This document shows, in pieces, positions 12,301-25,404 of a DNA stretch of 64,000 nucleotides. This stretch comes from Enterobacter asburiae (GTDB lineage: Bacteria > Pseudomonadota > Gammaproteobacteria > Enterobacterales > Enterobacteriaceae): positions 62,001 through 126,000 of the forward strand of contig NZ_JAKCMV010000016.1 of NCBI RefSeq assembly GCF_021440515.1, given 5' to 3'. Position 1 is the stretch's first letter; each line of letters starts with the position of its first letter. A model generated the notes under the pieces. The model did no database searches, was not told the DNA's origin, and saw only the letters and a list, made by a program, of their open reading frames with translations. The translations under genes were made by a program, and so were the position numbers.

Positions 12301-13154
12301 TCGAGCTCCACCCTTTTATTCAGCAAACGCGACGCGCGCCAGTAAACCAGCAGCATCAGCCCCATCACCACCGTCAGGGTAATGCTGGTCGCCGAGCCGA
12401 ACGGCCAGTCGCGGATATTCAGGAACTGGCTCTTAATGACGTTACCAATCAGCAGGTTCTTCGCGCCGCCCATCAGGTCAGACACGTAGAACAGCCCCAT
12501 TGCGGGCAGCATCACCAGCAGACAACCCGCCACAATGCCCGGCATGGTCAGCGGAATAATAATGCGGATAAAGGTTTGCAGCTTGCTGGCGCCCAGATCG
12601 CGCGCGGCTTCCAGCACGGGTTTGTCGAGCTTCTCAATGCTGGAGTAGAGCGGCATGACCATAAACGGCAGCAGGATATACACCAGGCCGATAATCACCG
12701 CGCCCGGCGTAAACATGATGCGTATCGGCGTGTCGATGATGCCCAGCCACAGCAGAAACTCGTTCAGATAGCCCTTAGTGCTGAGGAAAATCTTAAGCCC
12801 ATAGATGCGGATTAACGAGTTGGTCCAGAAGGGAACTATCAGCAAAAACAGCAGCAGAGGGCGCACCTTCTGCGGCAGACGCGCCAGAAACCACGCAAAC
12901 GGGTAGCCCAGCACCAGGCAGGCAACGGTGGCGATCAGCGCCATATTGAGCGAGTGCAGCAGCACGTCAAAGTAGAGCGGATCGAGCAGGCGCGAGTAGT
13001 TTTCCAGCGTAAAGACCAGCTTGACGAAATTCGCGTCGTCGCGGGTCAAAAAGCTGGTAACGATGATCATCAGGTTGGGTAAAAAGACAAACAACACAAG
13101 CCAACCGACGATCGTGGCAATCACCACATTCTGGAATTTACTTGTGTTCTTCAT
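12297..13154 (-). CDS. potB: Spermidine/putrescine ABC transporter permease PotB
   Basis: PotB is the partner permease of PotC. I chose the ATG at 13154 ([10 protein letters not shown]), giving 285 residues. A start four codons upstream would add MCWL and overlap potA further. The E. coli entry starts about ten residues later. Six hydrophobic segments and the EAA loop ([20 protein letters not shown]) are clear. The start overlaps the 3' end of potA by 17 nt. Confidence 0.94.
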   Translation of the reverse strand: MKNTSKFQNVVIATIVGWLVLFVFLPNLMIIVTSFLTRDDANFVKLVFTLENYSRLLDPLYFDVLLHSLNMALIATVACLVLGYPFAWFLARLPQKVRPLLLFLLIVPFWTNSLIRIYGLKIFLSTKGYLNEFLLWLGIIDTPIRIMFTPGAVIIGLVYILLPFMVMPLYSSIEKLDKPVLEAARDLGASKLQTFIRIIIPLTMPGIVAGCLLVMLPAMGLFYVSDLMGGAKNLLIGNVIKSQFLNIRDWPFGSATSITLTVVMGLMLLVYWRASRLLNKRVELE

Positions 13155-14256
13155 CAGCCAGCACAACCTCCCAGCTTTCTACCCAGTTGATAACCATTTT
13201 CTGATCGAGGGAGTGGTCAAAGTCCGGGTCGTCCTCGTTAAAGAACTCGCTGACCATCACCATCTTGCCGTTTTCGAGCTCCACGGCCGACTCCAGGGTC
13301 ATCCCCTTATAGTTTCGCTCGCGGATATAGCCGATAAGCCCTTCGGCGTCGGTCTGATCGTGAACCTCATCGACGCGCAGATCTTCCGGGCGCAGCAGAA
13401 CGTTAAGCTTTTGCCCCGGCTGAACCGGGAAAGTGACGGTGAGATTGCACTCGTGTCCTTCAACGCTGGCGCGAACGCGCCGATCGTCCAGAGGCTCAAT
13501 CACCGTGGCATCGAAGATATTGATTTCACCAATGAAGCTCGCCACAAACAGGTTTTTCGGCTCTTCGTAGATTTCGCGCGGGGTGCCATCCTGCTCGATT
13601 TTGCCGTCGCGCATTACCACGATACGGTCGGACATGGTGAGCGCCTCTTCCTGATCGTGGGTGACGAACACGAAGGTGATGCCAAGCTTGCGCTGGAGCG
13701 CCTTCAGCTCGTTTTGCATCTGCTTGCGCAGCTTGTAGTCCAGCGCGGACAGGGACTCATCCAGCAGGAGCAGACGCGGTTTATTGACCACCGCACGGGC
13801 GATAGCCACGCGCTGCTGCTGGCCGCCGGAAAGCTGATGCGGCTTGCGCTGGGCGAACTCTTCCAGCTGCACCATCTTCAGGGCGTCGGTCACGCGGGGA
13901 GGAATATCGCTGGCCGGGGTTTTTTGCATCCGCAGGCCAAACGCCACGTTCTCGAACACGGTCATGTGCGGGAAGAGGGCGTAACTTTGAAAGACGGTAT
14001 TGACGTGTCGGTCTTCGGCAGGAACCTGAGTGATGTCATGGTTCTCAAGATGGATGTGGCCGTTATCGACGTTTTCCAGCCCGGCGATAAGGCGCAGTAC
14101 GGTTGTCTTGCCGCAGCCGGAAGGGCCAAGCAGCGTCAGAAACTCACCGTCGTTGATAGTCAGGTTGAGGTCGGAAATCACCTCTTTGCCATCAAAACTT
14201 TTACGAATTCGTTCCAGTTGCACCAGCGGCATAAGGGAACGGGGTTGTGTATTCAA
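13138..14256 (-). CDS. potA: Spermidine/putrescine ABC transporter ATPase PotA
   Basis: PotA is the ATPase of the polyamine importer. Walker A (GPSGCGKTT), the signature [14 protein letters not shown], Walker B ([12 protein letters not shown]) and the C-terminal regulatory domain are intact. The start is uncertain. E. coli PotA begins MGQSKKLNKQP. Here the corresponding DNA has ACG where that ATG should be, and a one-base-short A-run shifts the frame, so that start is lost. The best remaining choices are TTG at 14256 ([10 protein letters not shown], 372 residues), used here, or ATG at 14232 ([10 protein letters not shown]). Neither has a strong ribosome-binding site. It is the first gene of potABCD and is divergent from pepT. 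Confidence 0.9.
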   Translation of the reverse strand: MNTQPRSLMPLVQLERIRKSFDGKEVISDLNLTINDGEFLTLLGPSGCGKTTVLRLIAGLENVDNGHIHLENHDITQVPAEDRHVNTVFQSYALFPHMTVFENVAFGLRMQKTPASDIPPRVTDALKMVQLEEFAQRKPHQLSGGQQQRVAIARAVVNKPRLLLLDESLSALDYKLRKQMQNELKALQRKLGITFVFVTHDQEEALTMSDRIVVMRDGKIEQDGTPREIYEEPKNLFVASFIGEINIFDATVIEPLDDRRVRASVEGHECNLTVTFPVQPGQKLNVLLRPEDLRVDEVHDQTDAEGLIGYIRERNYKGMTLESAVELENGKMVMVSEFFNEDDPDFDHSLDQKMVINWVESWEVVLADEEHK

Positions 14257-14523
14257 TTTTTGCGCTGTCCCGTATAGACGCTTCGACGGGCTTATCGAAG
14301 CGGGGTTTGTGTGTAACCACCTTGGTGACTCTTAAAGAGGGCGGCCATTCTACGGCAATCCCCGGCAATCGCCAATCCTTGTCACTGATTCATAAGCTAC
14401 ATTTATAGACGCTGTGCAACATAAACGTAAAATATTCTCGTTTGCGGGATAAAAGTGACCTGACGCAATATTTGCGTTTTGATGCTTATTGATAATGTTG
14501 TCACAAAAAGTGAGGGTGGCTGC

Positions 14524-15747
14524 ATGGATAAATTACTTGAGCGTTTTTTACAGTACGTATCGCTGGATACCCAATCTAAAGCGGGTGTTCGACAGGTGCC
14601 GAGCACCGAAGGCCAGTGGAAGTTATTAAACCTGCTGAAATCACAACTGGAAGAGTTGGGGCTGGTTAACGTCACGCTGAGCGAGAAAGGCACTGTGATG
14701 GGAACGCTGCCTGCTAACGTCGAGGGTGACATCCCGGCGATTGGCTTTATCTCCCATGTTGATACCTCACCGGATTTTAGCGGCAAGCACGTCAACCCGC
14801 AGATTGTCGAAAACTACCGCGGCGGTGATATTGCGCTGGGCATCGGCGACGAGGTGCTGTCGCCGGTTATGTTCCCGGTGCTGCATCAGCTGCTGGGTCA
14901 GACGCTGATCACCACCGACGGCAAAACCCTGCTGGGCGCCGACGATAAGGCCGGCATCGCAGAAATCATGACCGCGCTGGCGGTGCTGAAAGGCAAAAAC
15001 GTGCCGCACGGTGATATCCGCGTGGCGTTTACCCCGGACGAAGAGGTGGGCAAAGGGGCGAAACATTTTGACGTCGAGGCGTTTGACGCGAAGTGGGCCT
15101 ACACCGTAGACGGCGGTGGCGTGGGCGAGCTGGAGTTTGAGAACTTCAACGCCGCGTCGGTCACCATCAAAATTGTCGGTAACAACGTCCATCCCGGTTC
15201 GGCGAAAGGGGTGATGGTCAACGCGCTGTCGCTGGCGTCGCGCATTCACGCGGAAGTGCCGGCTGACGAAAGCCCGGAACAGACAGAAGGCTACGAAGGT
15301 TTCTACCATCTCACCAGCATTAAAGGCACGGTGGATAGCGCGCAGATGCACTACATCGTCCGCGATTTCGACCGCAAAGCCTTTGAGGCGCGCAAGCGTA
15401 AGATGATGGAGATCGCCAAGAAGGTGGGCAAGGGTTTGCACCCGGACTGCTATATTGAGCTGATCATTGAAGACAGCTACTACAACATGCGCGACAAGGT
15501 GATGGAGCATCCGCATATTCTGGACATTGCCCAGCAGGCGATGCGCGACTGCGATATCGAGCCTCAGCTGAAACCAATTCGCGGCGGCACCGACGGTTCG
15601 CAGCTCTCCTTTATGGGGCTGCCGTGCCCGAACCTGTTTACCGGCGGCTATAACTACCACGGCAAGCACGAGTTCGTGACCCTCGAAGGGATGGAGAAAG
15701 CGGTGAGCGTGATCGTGCGGATAGCGGAGTTAACGGCGAAACGTTAA
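14524..15747 (+). CDS. pepT: Peptidase T (tripeptide aminopeptidase)
   Basis: PepT is a cytoplasmic zinc metallopeptidase of the M20 family that removes the N-terminal residue from tripeptides. The start at 14524 ([10 protein letters not shown]) gives 407 residues, one fewer than E. coli. The open frame extends 15 codons upstream without family similarity. Metal-ligand motifs are present: ISHVDTSPD (His, Asp), [17 protein letters not shown] (catalytic Glu) and the late His near YHGKHEF. In Salmonella pepT is anaerobically induced by FNR. I found no convincing, correctly placed FNR box. Confidence 0.96.
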   Translation: MDKLLERFLQYVSLDTQSKAGVRQVPSTEGQWKLLNLLKSQLEELGLVNVTLSEKGTVMGTLPANVEGDIPAIGFISHVDTSPDFSGKHVNPQIVENYRGGDIALGIGDEVLSPVMFPVLHQLLGQTLITTDGKTLLGADDKAGIAEIMTALAVLKGKNVPHGDIRVAFTPDEEVGKGAKHFDVEAFDAKWAYTVDGGGVGELEFENFNAASVTIKIVGNNVHPGSAKGVMVNALSLASRIHAEVPADESPEQTEGYEGFYHLTSIKGTVDSAQMHYIVRDFDRKAFEARKRKMMEIAKKVGKGLHPDCYIELIIEDSYYNMRDKVMEHPHILDIAQQAMRDCDIEPQLKPIRGGTDGSQLSFMGLPCPNLFTGGYNYHGKHEFVTLEGMEKAVSVIVRIAELTAKR

Positions 15748-15753
15748 AAGATT

Positions 15754-15825
15754 GCCCGGTGGCGCTGCGCTTACCGGGCCTACGATCGGAACGTAGGCCG
15801 GGTAAGGCGTAGCCGCCACCCGGCA
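15754..15825. repeat. Paired inverted REP (BIME) between pepT and roxA
   Basis: Two REP palindromes in opposite orientation are separated by a short spacer: GCCCGGTGGCGCTGCGC at the left and its mirror CGTAGGCCGGGTAAGGCG at the right. They fill the gap between the convergent genes pepT and roxA and probably act as a two-way mRNA end. Confidence 0.85.
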
Positions 15826-15836
15826 ACAAACGTTAC

Positions 15837-16958
15837 TCAGTCCTCAAAGAACCAATACCCGCTGTTCACCAGCGCGGCGAGCATGGCGAGGAATGACGGG
15901 TCTTCCAGCGCATCACCGAATAGCTCTGCGGTTAAGGTAATATGACCCGCAATCGCATCCAGCGCCGGGCGATGCGGAGAGTCGAGCTTCTCGCCGTTCA
16001 CAAACACATCTTCACCGATGCGCAGCACGCGCAGCCCGCCCAGACGCACCAGCTTATCGCCCTGTTGCAGCGCATCATAAATCTCGTCGGCCTGATACGG
16101 CGGCTCCGGAGGCGCAACGTCGAGCTCGTGGCGTGACTGGCTGACAAACTCACCGAACCACTGTTTGAAATGCTCCGGCTCGTTGATCAGATCCAGCATC
16201 ATTCCGCGCAGCTTATCCAGCTCCTGCGGCAGAATATCGGCCGGGTGCTCGCGAGTCGGAACGTCCGGATCGCTGTAGCGGTGGCTGCCCAGCTCGCGCT
16301 GAAGAACATAGTCCGCAAAACCGCTGATCATCTCGCGGCCGCTTGGCGCGCGGAAACCGACCGAGTAGTTGAGGGAGTTTTCCAGCGAATAGCCCTCGTG
16401 CGGGAATCCCGGCGGGATATAGAGGATGTCGCCCGGCTCCAGCTCCTCGTCGATGATCCCTTCAAACGGATCGACCTGGAGCAGGTCAGGGTGCGGACAG
16501 TGCTGTTTCATTGGCACCTTCTCGCCCACGCGCCAGCGGCGGCGACCAGTGCCCTGAATGATGAACACGTCGTACTGATCCAGGTGCGGGCCAACGCCGC
16601 CGCCCGGCACGGAGAAGGAGATCATCAGATCGTCCATGCGCCAGTCTGGCAGGGCGCGGAACGGGCGCATTAAGGCTGCGGTCGGTTCATCCCAGTTGTT
16701 GACCGCCTGTACCAATAAAGACCAGTTGTTTTCACCGAGGTGATCGTAGCTTTCGAAGGGGCCGTGGCTGACCTGCCATTTGCCGTCCTGGTGACTGACC
16801 AGACGGCTGTCGACTTCGCTTTCCATGGCCAGGCCGGCCAGTTCGTCAGGGGAGATAGGGTCGACAAAATTCGCAATCCCGCGCTTAAGAACGACCGGGC
16901 GTTTCTGCCAGTAGCGTTCAATAAAGTCGGGCCAGTTAAGTGTTAAGTGGTATTCCAT
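15837..16958 (-). CDS. roxA: Ribosomal protein uL16 arginine hydroxylase RoxA
   Basis: RoxA (YcfD) is a 2-oxoglutarate/Fe(II) oxygenase that hydroxylates an arginine of ribosomal protein uL16. It has 373 residues, the E. coli length. The JmjC-like core has the iron ligands His-x-Asp in GPHLDQYDVF and a distal His in the FPHEGYS segment, followed by the dimerisation and C-terminal winged-helix parts. It lies downstream of phoQ on the same strand with a 91-bp gap, as in E. coli. Confidence 0.95.
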   Translation of the reverse strand: MEYHLTLNWPDFIERYWQKRPVVLKRGIANFVDPISPDELAGLAMESEVDSRLVSHQDGKWQVSHGPFESYDHLGENNWSLLVQAVNNWDEPTAALMRPFRALPDWRMDDLMISFSVPGGGVGPHLDQYDVFIIQGTGRRRWRVGEKVPMKQHCPHPDLLQVDPFEGIIDEELEPGDILYIPPGFPHEGYSLENSLNYSVGFRAPSGREMISGFADYVLQRELGSHRYSDPDVPTREHPADILPQELDKLRGMMLDLINEPEHFKQWFGEFVSQSRHELDVAPPEPPYQADEIYDALQQGDKLVRLGGLRVLRIGEDVFVNGEKLDSPHRPALDAIAGHITLTAELFGDALEDPSFLAMLAALVNSGYWFFED

Positions 16959-17049
16959 ATTTTTTTATTCCGCAGGCTCTTACTGAAACGGATTATAACG
17001 GAAGCAGCAGAGCCTGGGTGCGAGATCCTCGCATTTTTCACATAACGGC

Positions 17050-18513
17050 TTAACTATCGCTCGATACCAGCTGCTGGCGGGCAAAAATGACTTCCATACG
17101 CGCGCCGCCCAGTAAACTCTCGCCGGTTTCGATCTTGCCGTCGTACTGATCGACAATCTCCAGCGCCACGGACAGCCCCACGCCCTGACCCGGACGCAGC
17201 GTGTCGGCGCGCTGGCCGCGATCGAACACCACGTCGCGTTTGTTGTGCGGAATGCCCGGGCCGTCGTCTTCAACGATGATATGCAGCTCGTTTTCCGTCT
17301 GTCGCGCGGAGACTTCAACAAACTCCAGGCAGTATTTGCAGGCGTTGTCGAGGAGGTTGCCCATTACCTCCATAAAGTCGTTTTTTTCGCCAACGAAGCT
17401 GATTTCCGGCGAAATATCGAGGCTGATATTGACCCCTTTACGCTGGTAAACCTTATTCAGCGCGGAGGTCAGATTGTCCAGCAGGGGCGCAACCGGATGC
17501 AGCTCGCGGCTGAGCAGGGCGCTGCCGGAACGCATACTGGCGCGGTGTAGATAATAGCCAATCTGCTGCGAAATGCGGCTAATCTGCTCCAGCATCACCG
17601 GCTCGGCGTCGTCGACGCTTAGCTTCGAGCTGCGCATCGAGCGCAGGGTGCTTTGCATCACCGCCAGCGGCGTTTTCAGGCTGTGGGTCAAATCGGTGAG
17701 GGTGGTGCGGTATTTATCGTAACGCTCGCGTTCGCTTTTCAGCAGGCGGTTGAGGTTACGCACCAGGCTCGTCAGCTCGCGGGTGGTTTCCGGGTTGAGC
17801 TTCTCGCGGTGGTGCTCCTCCAGCTCGCGCACCTCTTTCGCCAGCGACTCGATAGGGCGCAGGCTCCACCAGGCGGCTACCCACAGCAGCGGGATCACCA
17901 GCAGCAGGTTGGCGGCCAGAACGTAAACGAACCAGCTCCAGACCATATAGGAGCGTTTAAGCTCAACCGGGATTGTATCGATCACCACGATGGTGAGCTG
18001 CGGCATTTGCGCCGTGGCGGGGTAAAGGTTGATGGCAACGGAGTGCGTCATCTCCGTTTCATCGTCATCGGCGCGGATCTCATCGAGCTTCTGCTGCAAC
18101 GAGCGATCGTTGCGGATCAGGGTGCTGGAGGCGTTCAGATCGGCCTCTATCTCGTGAAAACCGTTAGTCTTGAGCCATTCAGGTCGGATGCTTTTAACCA
18201 GCCAGGGCACGTCGCGCTGCGCCCAGAGCAGGTGGCCTTTTTCATCATAAATCAGCGCCATCGTCGGGCTTTGCTGATTCAGATTTTCCGGCATATCCAC
18301 GCTGATGCGGTTATTTTCCCACTTCGCGAGGGTGTAAAAGAGGTTACTTTCCCCGCGCAGCAGGCGGAACGTGGTCTTGTCAAAGCTGACGCTATAGCCG
18401 ACCAGCGCCACCATCCCGTAAGAGAGGGACAGCACCAGCACCACGGCGGCCGTTGCCAGCAGAAAACGAACCCGCAGAGAGAGGGGGAGAATATGACGCA
18501 GCAGTCTCTTCAT
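17050..18513 (-). CDS. phoQ: Sensor histidine kinase PhoQ
   Basis: PhoQ senses low Mg2+, acid pH and cationic antimicrobial peptides and controls PhoP. It has 487 residues against 486 in E. coli. There are two transmembrane helices (about 17-40 and 195-215) around a periplasmic PAS-like sensor with the acidic patch [14 protein letters not shown] linker, the phospho-acceptor His in [10 protein letters not shown] and the ATPase N-box and G-box motifs ([17 protein letters not shown]) follow. Its ATG directly abuts the phoP stop codon, so the two are co-translated. Confidence 0.97.
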   Translation of the reverse strand: MKRLLRHILPLSLRVRFLLATAAVVLVLSLSYGMVALVGYSVSFDKTTFRLLRGESNLFYTLAKWENNRISVDMPENLNQQSPTMALIYDEKGHLLWAQRDVPWLVKSIRPEWLKTNGFHEIEADLNASSTLIRNDRSLQQKLDEIRADDDETEMTHSVAINLYPATAQMPQLTIVVIDTIPVELKRSYMVWSWFVYVLAANLLLVIPLLWVAAWWSLRPIESLAKEVRELEEHHREKLNPETTRELTSLVRNLNRLLKSERERYDKYRTTLTDLTHSLKTPLAVMQSTLRSMRSSKLSVDDAEPVMLEQISRISQQIGYYLHRASMRSGSALLSRELHPVAPLLDNLTSALNKVYQRKGVNISLDISPEISFVGEKNDFMEVMGNLLDNACKYCLEFVEVSARQTENELHIIVEDDGPGIPHNKRDVVFDRGQRADTLRPGQGVGLSVALEIVDQYDGKIETGESLLGGARMEVIFARQQLVSSDS

Positions 18514-19188
18514 TTAGCGTAATTCGAACAGATAACCCTGACCACGTACGGTGGTGATCACATCCTGCGGATACTGCGCCTGGATTTTTTTTCGTAAACG
18601 CCCCATCAGCACGTCGATGGTATGGCTCTCGCGCAGTTCGGCGTCCGGGTAAAGCTGGAGCATTAAGGAATCTTTGCTCACCACTTTGCCGCTGTTGCGG
18701 ATCAGCGTTTCCATAATGGTGTATTCAAACGCGGTCAGCTTGATCACTTCATCGTTAATGGAAAATTCACGACGTGAGAGATCGACCTGGAACGGAGGAA
18801 TCGAGATCACCTGCGAGGCTAAACCGCTGTTGCGGCGCAGCAGGGCCTGCATTCGCGCGGCGACTTCTTCGATGTGAAACGGCTTGGTGACGTAGTCATC
18901 GGCGCCCGCGCTAAGCACTTCGACCTTGTCCTGCCACCCTTCACGGGCGGTAAGCACCAGCACCGGGAGAGAGACATCGTGGCTACGCCAGCGGCGGATC
19001 AGCGACAGGCCGTCCTCATCGGGCAACCCTAAATCGACGATGGCGATATCCGGCAGGTGTTCATTGAGATAATAATCGGCTTCTTTTGCATCTTCGGCAT
19101 CGTCCACCTGATGACCCATCTCCTGAAGCTGTACTTTCAGGTGATGTCGTAGCAATGCGTTATCCTCAACAACCAATACGCGCATCAT
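18514..19188 (-). CDS. phoP: Response regulator PhoP
   Basis: PhoP is an OmpR-family transcription factor controlling Mg2+ uptake, LPS modification and virulence genes. It has 224 residues, starting [10 protein letters not shown] as in Salmonella. The E. coli annotation uses the second Met. The phospho-acceptor Asp lies in [11 protein letters not shown], the conserved Thr and Lys in VLTA and TKPF, and the C-terminal winged helix ends [10 protein letters not shown] PhoP box and matched -10 element lie upstream, indicating positive autoregulation. Confidence 0.98.
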   Translation of the reverse strand: MMRVLVVEDNALLRHHLKVQLQEMGHQVDDAEDAKEADYYLNEHLPDIAIVDLGLPDEDGLSLIRRWRSHDVSLPVLVLTAREGWQDKVEVLSAGADDYVTKPFHIEEVAARMQALLRRNSGLASQVISIPPFQVDLSRREFSINDEVIKLTAFEYTIMETLIRNSGKVVSKDSLMLQLYPDAELRESHTIDVLMGRLRKKIQAQYPQDVITTVRGQGYLFELR

Positions 19189-19228
19189 CTTTTCTCCCAG
19201 AAATAATTGTATGAATAGTTTAACGCCG

Positions 19229-19263
19229 ATTATGTTGCCGTGGGGATAAACATTTAGTAAACC
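19229..19263 (-). promoter_or_regulatory. PhoP box and -10 element of the phoPQ promoter
   Basis: On the minus strand GGTTTA-CTAAA-TGTTTA (19263-19247) is a direct repeat matching the PhoP consensus (T/G)GTTTA-N5-(T/G)GTTTA. Exactly 12 bp later comes CATAAT (19234-19229), a good -10. This is the arrangement of PhoP-activated promoters in which the box replaces the -35. The box ends 58 bp upstream of the phoP start codon. Confidence 0.85.
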
Positions 19264-19264
19264 G

Positions 19265-19299
19265 GGGAAAAGCAGCCCCCTTTCCGGGCGGAAAGGGGG
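19265..19299 (-). terminator. Intrinsic terminator of purB
   Basis: A 10-bp perfect stem, CCCCCTTTCC (19276-19285) with GGAAAGGGGG (19290-19299) and a 4-nt loop, is followed on the minus strand by CTGCTTTTCC. It ends purB transcription just ahead of the phoP promoter. Confidence 0.75.
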
Positions 19300-19307
19300 A
19301 AGGGAGA

Positions 19308-21327
<2,020 letters not shown>

Positions 21328-21354
21328 ACGTTCTCCTTTATGTGTGCAATCGGT

Positions 21355-22467
21355 TTAAACAGCAGGCAGCGGCAGGCGCTGTTCAATAATGCCGCCACCG
21401 AGACAGATTTCACCGTTGTAGAACACGGCAGACTGACCCGGCGTAACGGCTGCGACTGGCTCGTCAAAACGCACTTCAATGCGCTCGTCGTCAATCGCCG
21501 TAATGGTGCAGGGGATATCGGTCTGGCGATAGCGCGTTTTCACGGTGCAGCGCAGGGTGCCCGTGACCGGCTCGCGATCGACCCAGTGCAGCTGCTGGGC
21601 GATAAGCCCCACGGACATCAGACGCGGATGGTCATGACCCTGAGCCACAACCAAAATATTGTTCTCAACGTCTTTGTCGACCACGTACCACGGATCTTCG
21701 CTGCCTTCTTTTGTACCGCCAATGCCCAAGCCTTTACGCTGGCCGAGGGTGTGGTACATCAGACCCTGATGCTGGCCGATTTCGTCGCCGTCGACGGTGA
21801 CGATTTTACCCGGCTGGGCAGGGAGGTAGCGACCGAGGAACTCGCGGAACTTGCGCTCGCCGATAAAACAGATACCGGTGGAGTCTTTTTTCTTGGCGGT
21901 GATCAGATCAAGCTCTTCGGCGATTTTACGCACTTCTGGTTTTTCCAGCTCGCCGACCGGGAACAGGCTTTGGGCAATCTGCTCGTGGCTCAGCGTATAC
22001 AGGAAGTAGCTCTGATCTTTGTTGCTGTCCAGACCGCGCAGCAGCTGGCTTTTGCCATTCACGTCTGCGCGACGCACGTAGTGACCGGTCGCAATAAAGT
22101 CTGCGCCCAAATCTTCAGCGGCGAATTCAAGGAAGGCTTTAAATTTGATCTCTTTGTTGCACAGAATATCCGGGTTCGGGGTGCGGCCCGCTTTGTACTC
22201 TTCGAGGAAGAGTTCGAACACGTTGTCCCAGTATTCTGCGGCAAAGTTTACGGTGTGCAGTTCGATGCCGAGCTTATCGCACACGGCCTGCGCATCGGCG
22301 AGATCCGCGGCGGCCGTACAGTATTCCTCGCCATCGTCTTCTTCCCAGTTCTTCATGAACAGGCCCTCCACCTTATAGCCCTGCTGTTGCAACAGGTAGG
22401 CGGAAACGGAGGAATCGACACCGCCGGACATGCCGACGATCACTTTTTTCTGGCTGTTATCTGACAT
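21355..22467 (-). CDS. mnmA: tRNA-specific 2-thiouridylase MnmA
   Basis: MnmA adds the 2-thio group to U34 of Lys, Glu and Gln tRNAs, taking sulfur from the TusABCDE relay. The start at 22467 ([10 protein letters not shown]) gives 370 residues against 368 in E. coli. The longer open frame runs 34 codons upstream without similarity. The ATP pyrophosphatase loop GMSGGVDSS and the two catalytic cysteines (in DILCNKEI and TGICFIGE) are intact. Confidence 0.97.
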   Translation of the reverse strand: MSDNSQKKVIVGMSGGVDSSVSAYLLQQQGYKVEGLFMKNWEEDDGEEYCTAAADLADAQAVCDKLGIELHTVNFAAEYWDNVFELFLEEYKAGRTPNPDILCNKEIKFKAFLEFAAEDLGADFIATGHYVRRADVNGKSQLLRGLDSNKDQSYFLYTLSHEQIAQSLFPVGELEKPEVRKIAEELDLITAKKKDSTGICFIGERKFREFLGRYLPAQPGKIVTVDGDEIGQHQGLMYHTLGQRKGLGIGGTKEGSEDPWYVVDKDVENNILVVAQGHDHPRLMSVGLIAQQLHWVDREPVTGTLRCTVKTRYRQTDIPCTITAIDDERIEVRFDEPVAAVTPGQSAVFYNGEICLGGGIIEQRLPLPAV

Positions 22468-22507
22468 GGAATACTCACGACATTGAACTTCAAGGCGGCG
22501 TATTCTA

Positions 22508-22981
22508 TCACGCGCCCCCACCGTTGACACCCTCTGTAAACGGCCAGTTAAATTCCCCGACGATCTCAAGCGGCAGCCGCTGCCCGCTCAGGTAACAGCG
22601 AATGCTCTCGGCAACCAGCGGCGAGCGCAGGTTCGGCGCGTTGAGGATCTCCTCAGCGCTCACCCACAGGCAGCGGTCGATATCGTCATCATGCGGCTCG
22701 GTGGCGCACGTTTCGCTAAGCTCTATGGCAAACAGAAAGCGCAAAAACGGCGTGCGGTCCGGGGCAATCCACTGATGCATTCGCACAAGATGCTGCGGAT
22801 CGGCGTGAATGCCGGTCTCTTCCCACAGCTCGCGCCTGGCGGCCTGAACCAGAGTTTCATCCGCTTCGAGATGCCCGGCAGGCTGATTCCACAGCGCTTT
22901 GCCGTTGATGGTCTCTTCTACTACCAGGAATTTACCCGCTGCGTGAACCACGCAGGCGACCGTCACATGAGGTTTAAACAT
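22508..22981 (-). CDS. nudJ: Nudix phosphatase NudJ
   Basis: NudJ is a cytoplasmic Nudix hydrolase that dephosphorylates HMP-pyrophosphate and nucleoside di- and triphosphates. It has 157 residues against 153 in E. coli. The Nudix box is complete: [20 protein letters not shown] with TGI following. It lies 40 bp before mnmA and 9 bp after rluE, so the four genes probably form one transcript. Confidence 0.94.
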   Translation of the reverse strand: MFKPHVTVACVVHAAGKFLVVEETINGKALWNQPAGHLEADETLVQAARRELWEETGIHADPQHLVRMHQWIAPDRTPFLRFLFAIELSETCATEPHDDDIDRCLWVSAEEILNAPNLRSPLVAESIRCYLSGQRLPLEIVGEFNWPFTEGVNGGGA

Positions 22982-22990
22982 CGTTTCTCC

Positions 22991-23644
22991 TTAAAGGGGG
23001 ACGTCCCGCCATTCACCGTTTGCCAGCGTATCCAGCGTATAGTCGCCCATCGCGTAGCGTATCAGGCGCAGAGTCGGGTAGCCCACGTGAGCCGTCATGC
23101 GGCGCACCTGGCGGTTACGGCCTTCATACAGGGTGATTTTGAGCCAGCTGGTCGGGATGGATTTCCGCTCGCGGATCGGCGGATTACGCGGCCAGAGCCA
23201 CTCAGGCTCGCTGACGCGCTCAACGCCTGCGGGCAGCGTCGGGCCGTCATTCAGCGTCACGCCCGTGCGCAGCAGCGCGAGCTTTTCGTCGTCCGGCTCA
23301 CCTTCAACCTGCACGAAATAAATTTTTCCGGTGCGTTTTCCCGGCTGGGTCAGACGCGCCTGAAGCGCACCGTCGTTGGTTAAGACCAGCAGCCCTTCGC
23401 TGTCCCGGTCCAGACGGCCCGCCGCGTATACGCCCTGTAGGGGAATAAAATCTTTCAGCGTGCTGCGCCCGGCCTCGTCGGTGAACTGCGGCAACACATC
23501 GTAGGGTTTATTGAACAAAATGACCCGCTTCGGCTGGTTTCCTTGCGGTCTTCTGGTGGCTTGTCGTGAGCTGAATCGCTCAACCTGGTGATTTCTAAAA
23601 GAAGTTTTCTTCATGGTGTTTTCAGACTTTATCAATTGCCGCAT
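22991..23644 (-). CDS. rluE: 23S rRNA pseudouridine(2457) synthase RluE
   Basis: RluE isomerises U2457 of 23S rRNA to pseudouridine. It has 217 residues, equal to E. coli, using the first Met ([10 protein letters not shown]). A second Met ten codons later ([10 protein letters not shown]) is also possible. The catalytic Asp is in [11 protein letters not shown], and the conserved GRNRQVRRM motif is near the C-terminus. It is divergent from icd. Confidence 0.95.
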   Translation of the reverse strand: MRQLIKSENTMKKTSFRNHQVERFSSRQATRRPQGNQPKRVILFNKPYDVLPQFTDEAGRSTLKDFIPLQGVYAAGRLDRDSEGLLVLTNDGALQARLTQPGKRTGKIYFVQVEGEPDDEKLALLRTGVTLNDGPTLPAGVERVSEPEWLWPRNPPIRERKSIPTSWLKITLYEGRNRQVRRMTAHVGYPTLRLIRYAMGDYTLDTLANGEWRDVPL

Positions 23645-23761
23645 TATAGCCTAATAACGAAGACCTTTCATGGCGCGGGACATTCAGGTACTATCGAAAG
23701 GCTCATTACAATTTATTAACATAAGATCAGTAACAACCAGAAGCGCTCGAAGGAGAGGTTA

Positions 23762-25012
23762 ATGGAAAGCAAAGTAGTTGTTCCGGCGGAAGGTAAAAAG
23801 ATCACCCTGCAAAACGGCAAAATTAACGTTCCAAACAATCCGGTTATCCCGTTCATCGAAGGCGACGGTATCGGTGTAGACGTTACTCCTGCAATGCTGA
23901 AAGTGGTTGATGCCGCTGTTGAGAAAGCCTACAAAGGCGAGCGTAAAATTTCCTGGATGGAAATTTACACCGGTGAAAAATCAACTCAAGTTTATGGCCA
24001 GGACGTCTGGCTGCCAGCAGAAACGCTGGACCTGATCCGCGACTACCGCGTTGCTATCAAAGGCCCACTGACCACCCCGGTCGGCGGCGGTATTCGTTCC
24101 CTGAACGTTGCGCTGCGTCAGGAGCTGGATCTGTACGTGTGTCTGCGTCCGGTACGTTACTACCAGGGCACCCCAAGCCCGGTTAAGCACCCTGAACTGA
24201 CCGACATGGTCATCTTCCGCGAAAACTCAGAAGACATTTACGCAGGTATCGAATGGAAAGCGGACTCTGCTGATGCAGAAAAAGTGATCAAATTCCTGCG
24301 CGAAGAGATGGGCGTGAAGAAAATTCGCTTCCCTGAACATTGCGGTATCGGCATCAAGCCTTGCTCCGAAGAAGGGACCAAGCGTCTGGTGCGTGCCGCC
24401 ATTGAATACGCTATCACCAACGATCGCGACTCTGTGACCCTGGTTCACAAAGGCAACATCATGAAGTTCACCGAAGGCGCGTTCAAAGACTGGGGCTACC
24501 AGCTGGCGACCGAAGAGTTCGGCGGCGAGCTGATTGACGGCGGCCCGTGGCAGAAGATCAAGAACCCGAACACCGGCAAAGAGATCGTCATTAAAGATGT
24601 GATCGCCGATGCGTTCCTGCAACAGATCCTGCTGCGTCCAGCGGAATACGACGTGATCGCCTGTATGAACCTGAACGGCGACTACATTTCTGATGCGCTG
24701 GCAGCACAGGTTGGCGGTATCGGCATCGCGCCGGGCGCAAACATCGGTGACGAATGCGCGCTGTTCGAAGCAACCCACGGTACTGCTCCGAAATACGCGG
24801 GCCAGGACAAAGTCAACCCAGGCTCTATCATCCTGTCCGCAGAAATGATGCTGCGCCATATGGAATGGTTCGAAGCCGCAGACCTGATCGTTAAGGGCAT
24901 GGAAGGCGCGATTAACGCCAAAACCGTGACTTACGATTTCGAACGTCTGATGGAAGGCGCTAAACTGCTGAAATGCTCAGAGTTTGGCGACGCGATTATC
25001 GCGAACATGTAA
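23762..25012 (+). CDS. icd: NADP-dependent isocitrate dehydrogenase
   Basis: Icd catalyses oxidative decarboxylation of isocitrate to 2-oxoglutarate in the TCA cycle. It has 416 residues, the family length. The regulatory serine phosphorylated by AceK lies in [11 protein letters not shown]. The NADP-binding and metal-ligand motifs ([30 protein letters not shown]) are intact. A strong ribosome-binding site (AGGAGAGG) precedes the ATG. The 3' end, where element e14 inserts in E. coli K-12, is uninterrupted and carries no prophage. Confidence 0.98.
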   Translation: MESKVVVPAEGKKITLQNGKINVPNNPVIPFIEGDGIGVDVTPAMLKVVDAAVEKAYKGERKISWMEIYTGEKSTQVYGQDVWLPAETLDLIRDYRVAIKGPLTTPVGGGIRSLNVALRQELDLYVCLRPVRYYQGTPSPVKHPELTDMVIFRENSEDIYAGIEWKADSADAEKVIKFLREEMGVKKIRFPEHCGIGIKPCSEEGTKRLVRAAIEYAITNDRDSVTLVHKGNIMKFTEGAFKDWGYQLATEEFGGELIDGGPWQKIKNPNTGKEIVIKDVIADAFLQQILLRPAEYDVIACMNLNGDYISDALAAQVGGIGIAPGANIGDECALFEATHGTAPKYAGQDKVNPGSIILSAEMMLRHMEWFEAADLIVKGMEGAINAKTVTYDFERLMEGAKLLKCSEFGDAIIANM

Positions 25013-25034
25013 TCCACTCGCTGGGTTAAACACG

Positions 25035-25062
25035 AACGGGAGCCGAAGGGTTCCCGTTTTTT
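25035..25062 (+). terminator. Intrinsic terminator of icd
   Basis: AACGGGA (25035-25041) pairs with TCCCGTT (25052-25058) and is followed by a six-base T-run. It lies about 20 bp after the icd stop. Confidence 0.85.
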
Positions 25063-25137
25063 ATTGTGCTGTCAGAAGCCGCCATTACCCCTTACTATGC
25101 ACGTTACAATCAGCATATCCCAACCGGAGACATGACC

Positions 25138-25383
25138 ATGAACCACGACATTCCGCTGAAATACTATGACATCGTTGACGAATACGCCTCGGAAACCGCC
25201 GCCCCGGTGAGCGACGCAGAGCGCGATCCGCTGGCGCACTATTTCCAGCTGCTGCTGGAGCGCTTATCGAATAACGAAGAGATCAGCGAAGAGGCGCAGC
25301 AGGAGATGGCGGTTGAGGCCGGGATTAAGGCACAGCGCATCGATGACGTTGCCAACTTCCTCAACCAGTGGGGCAATGAATAA
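25138..25383 (+). CDS. ymjA: DUF2543 family protein YmjA
   Basis: A small acidic, soluble protein of unknown function (81 residues from the ATG at 25138, [10 protein letters not shown]). Length and sequence closely match E. coli YmjA, including [15 protein letters not shown] and the C-terminus NFLNQWGNE. An ATG two codons earlier is possible. In E. coli ymjA lies far from icd, in the puu/sap region, so its position here marks a rearrangement. It is 21 bp before the next gene and probably co-transcribed with it. Confidence 0.88.
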   Translation: MNHDIPLKYYDIVDEYASETAAPVSDAERDPLAHYFQLLLERLSNNEEISEEAQQEMAVEAGIKAQRIDDVANFLNQWGNE

Positions 25384-25404
25384 CGCCGTTTGAAGGACAA
25401 ACTC

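Noticed and set aside
14479-14492. FNR-box-like TTGAT-N4-ATTGA upstream of pepT
   Set aside because: The second half-site is imperfect, and a start 41.5 bp from its centre would fall past the pepT start codon, so it cannot work as a normal activating site.
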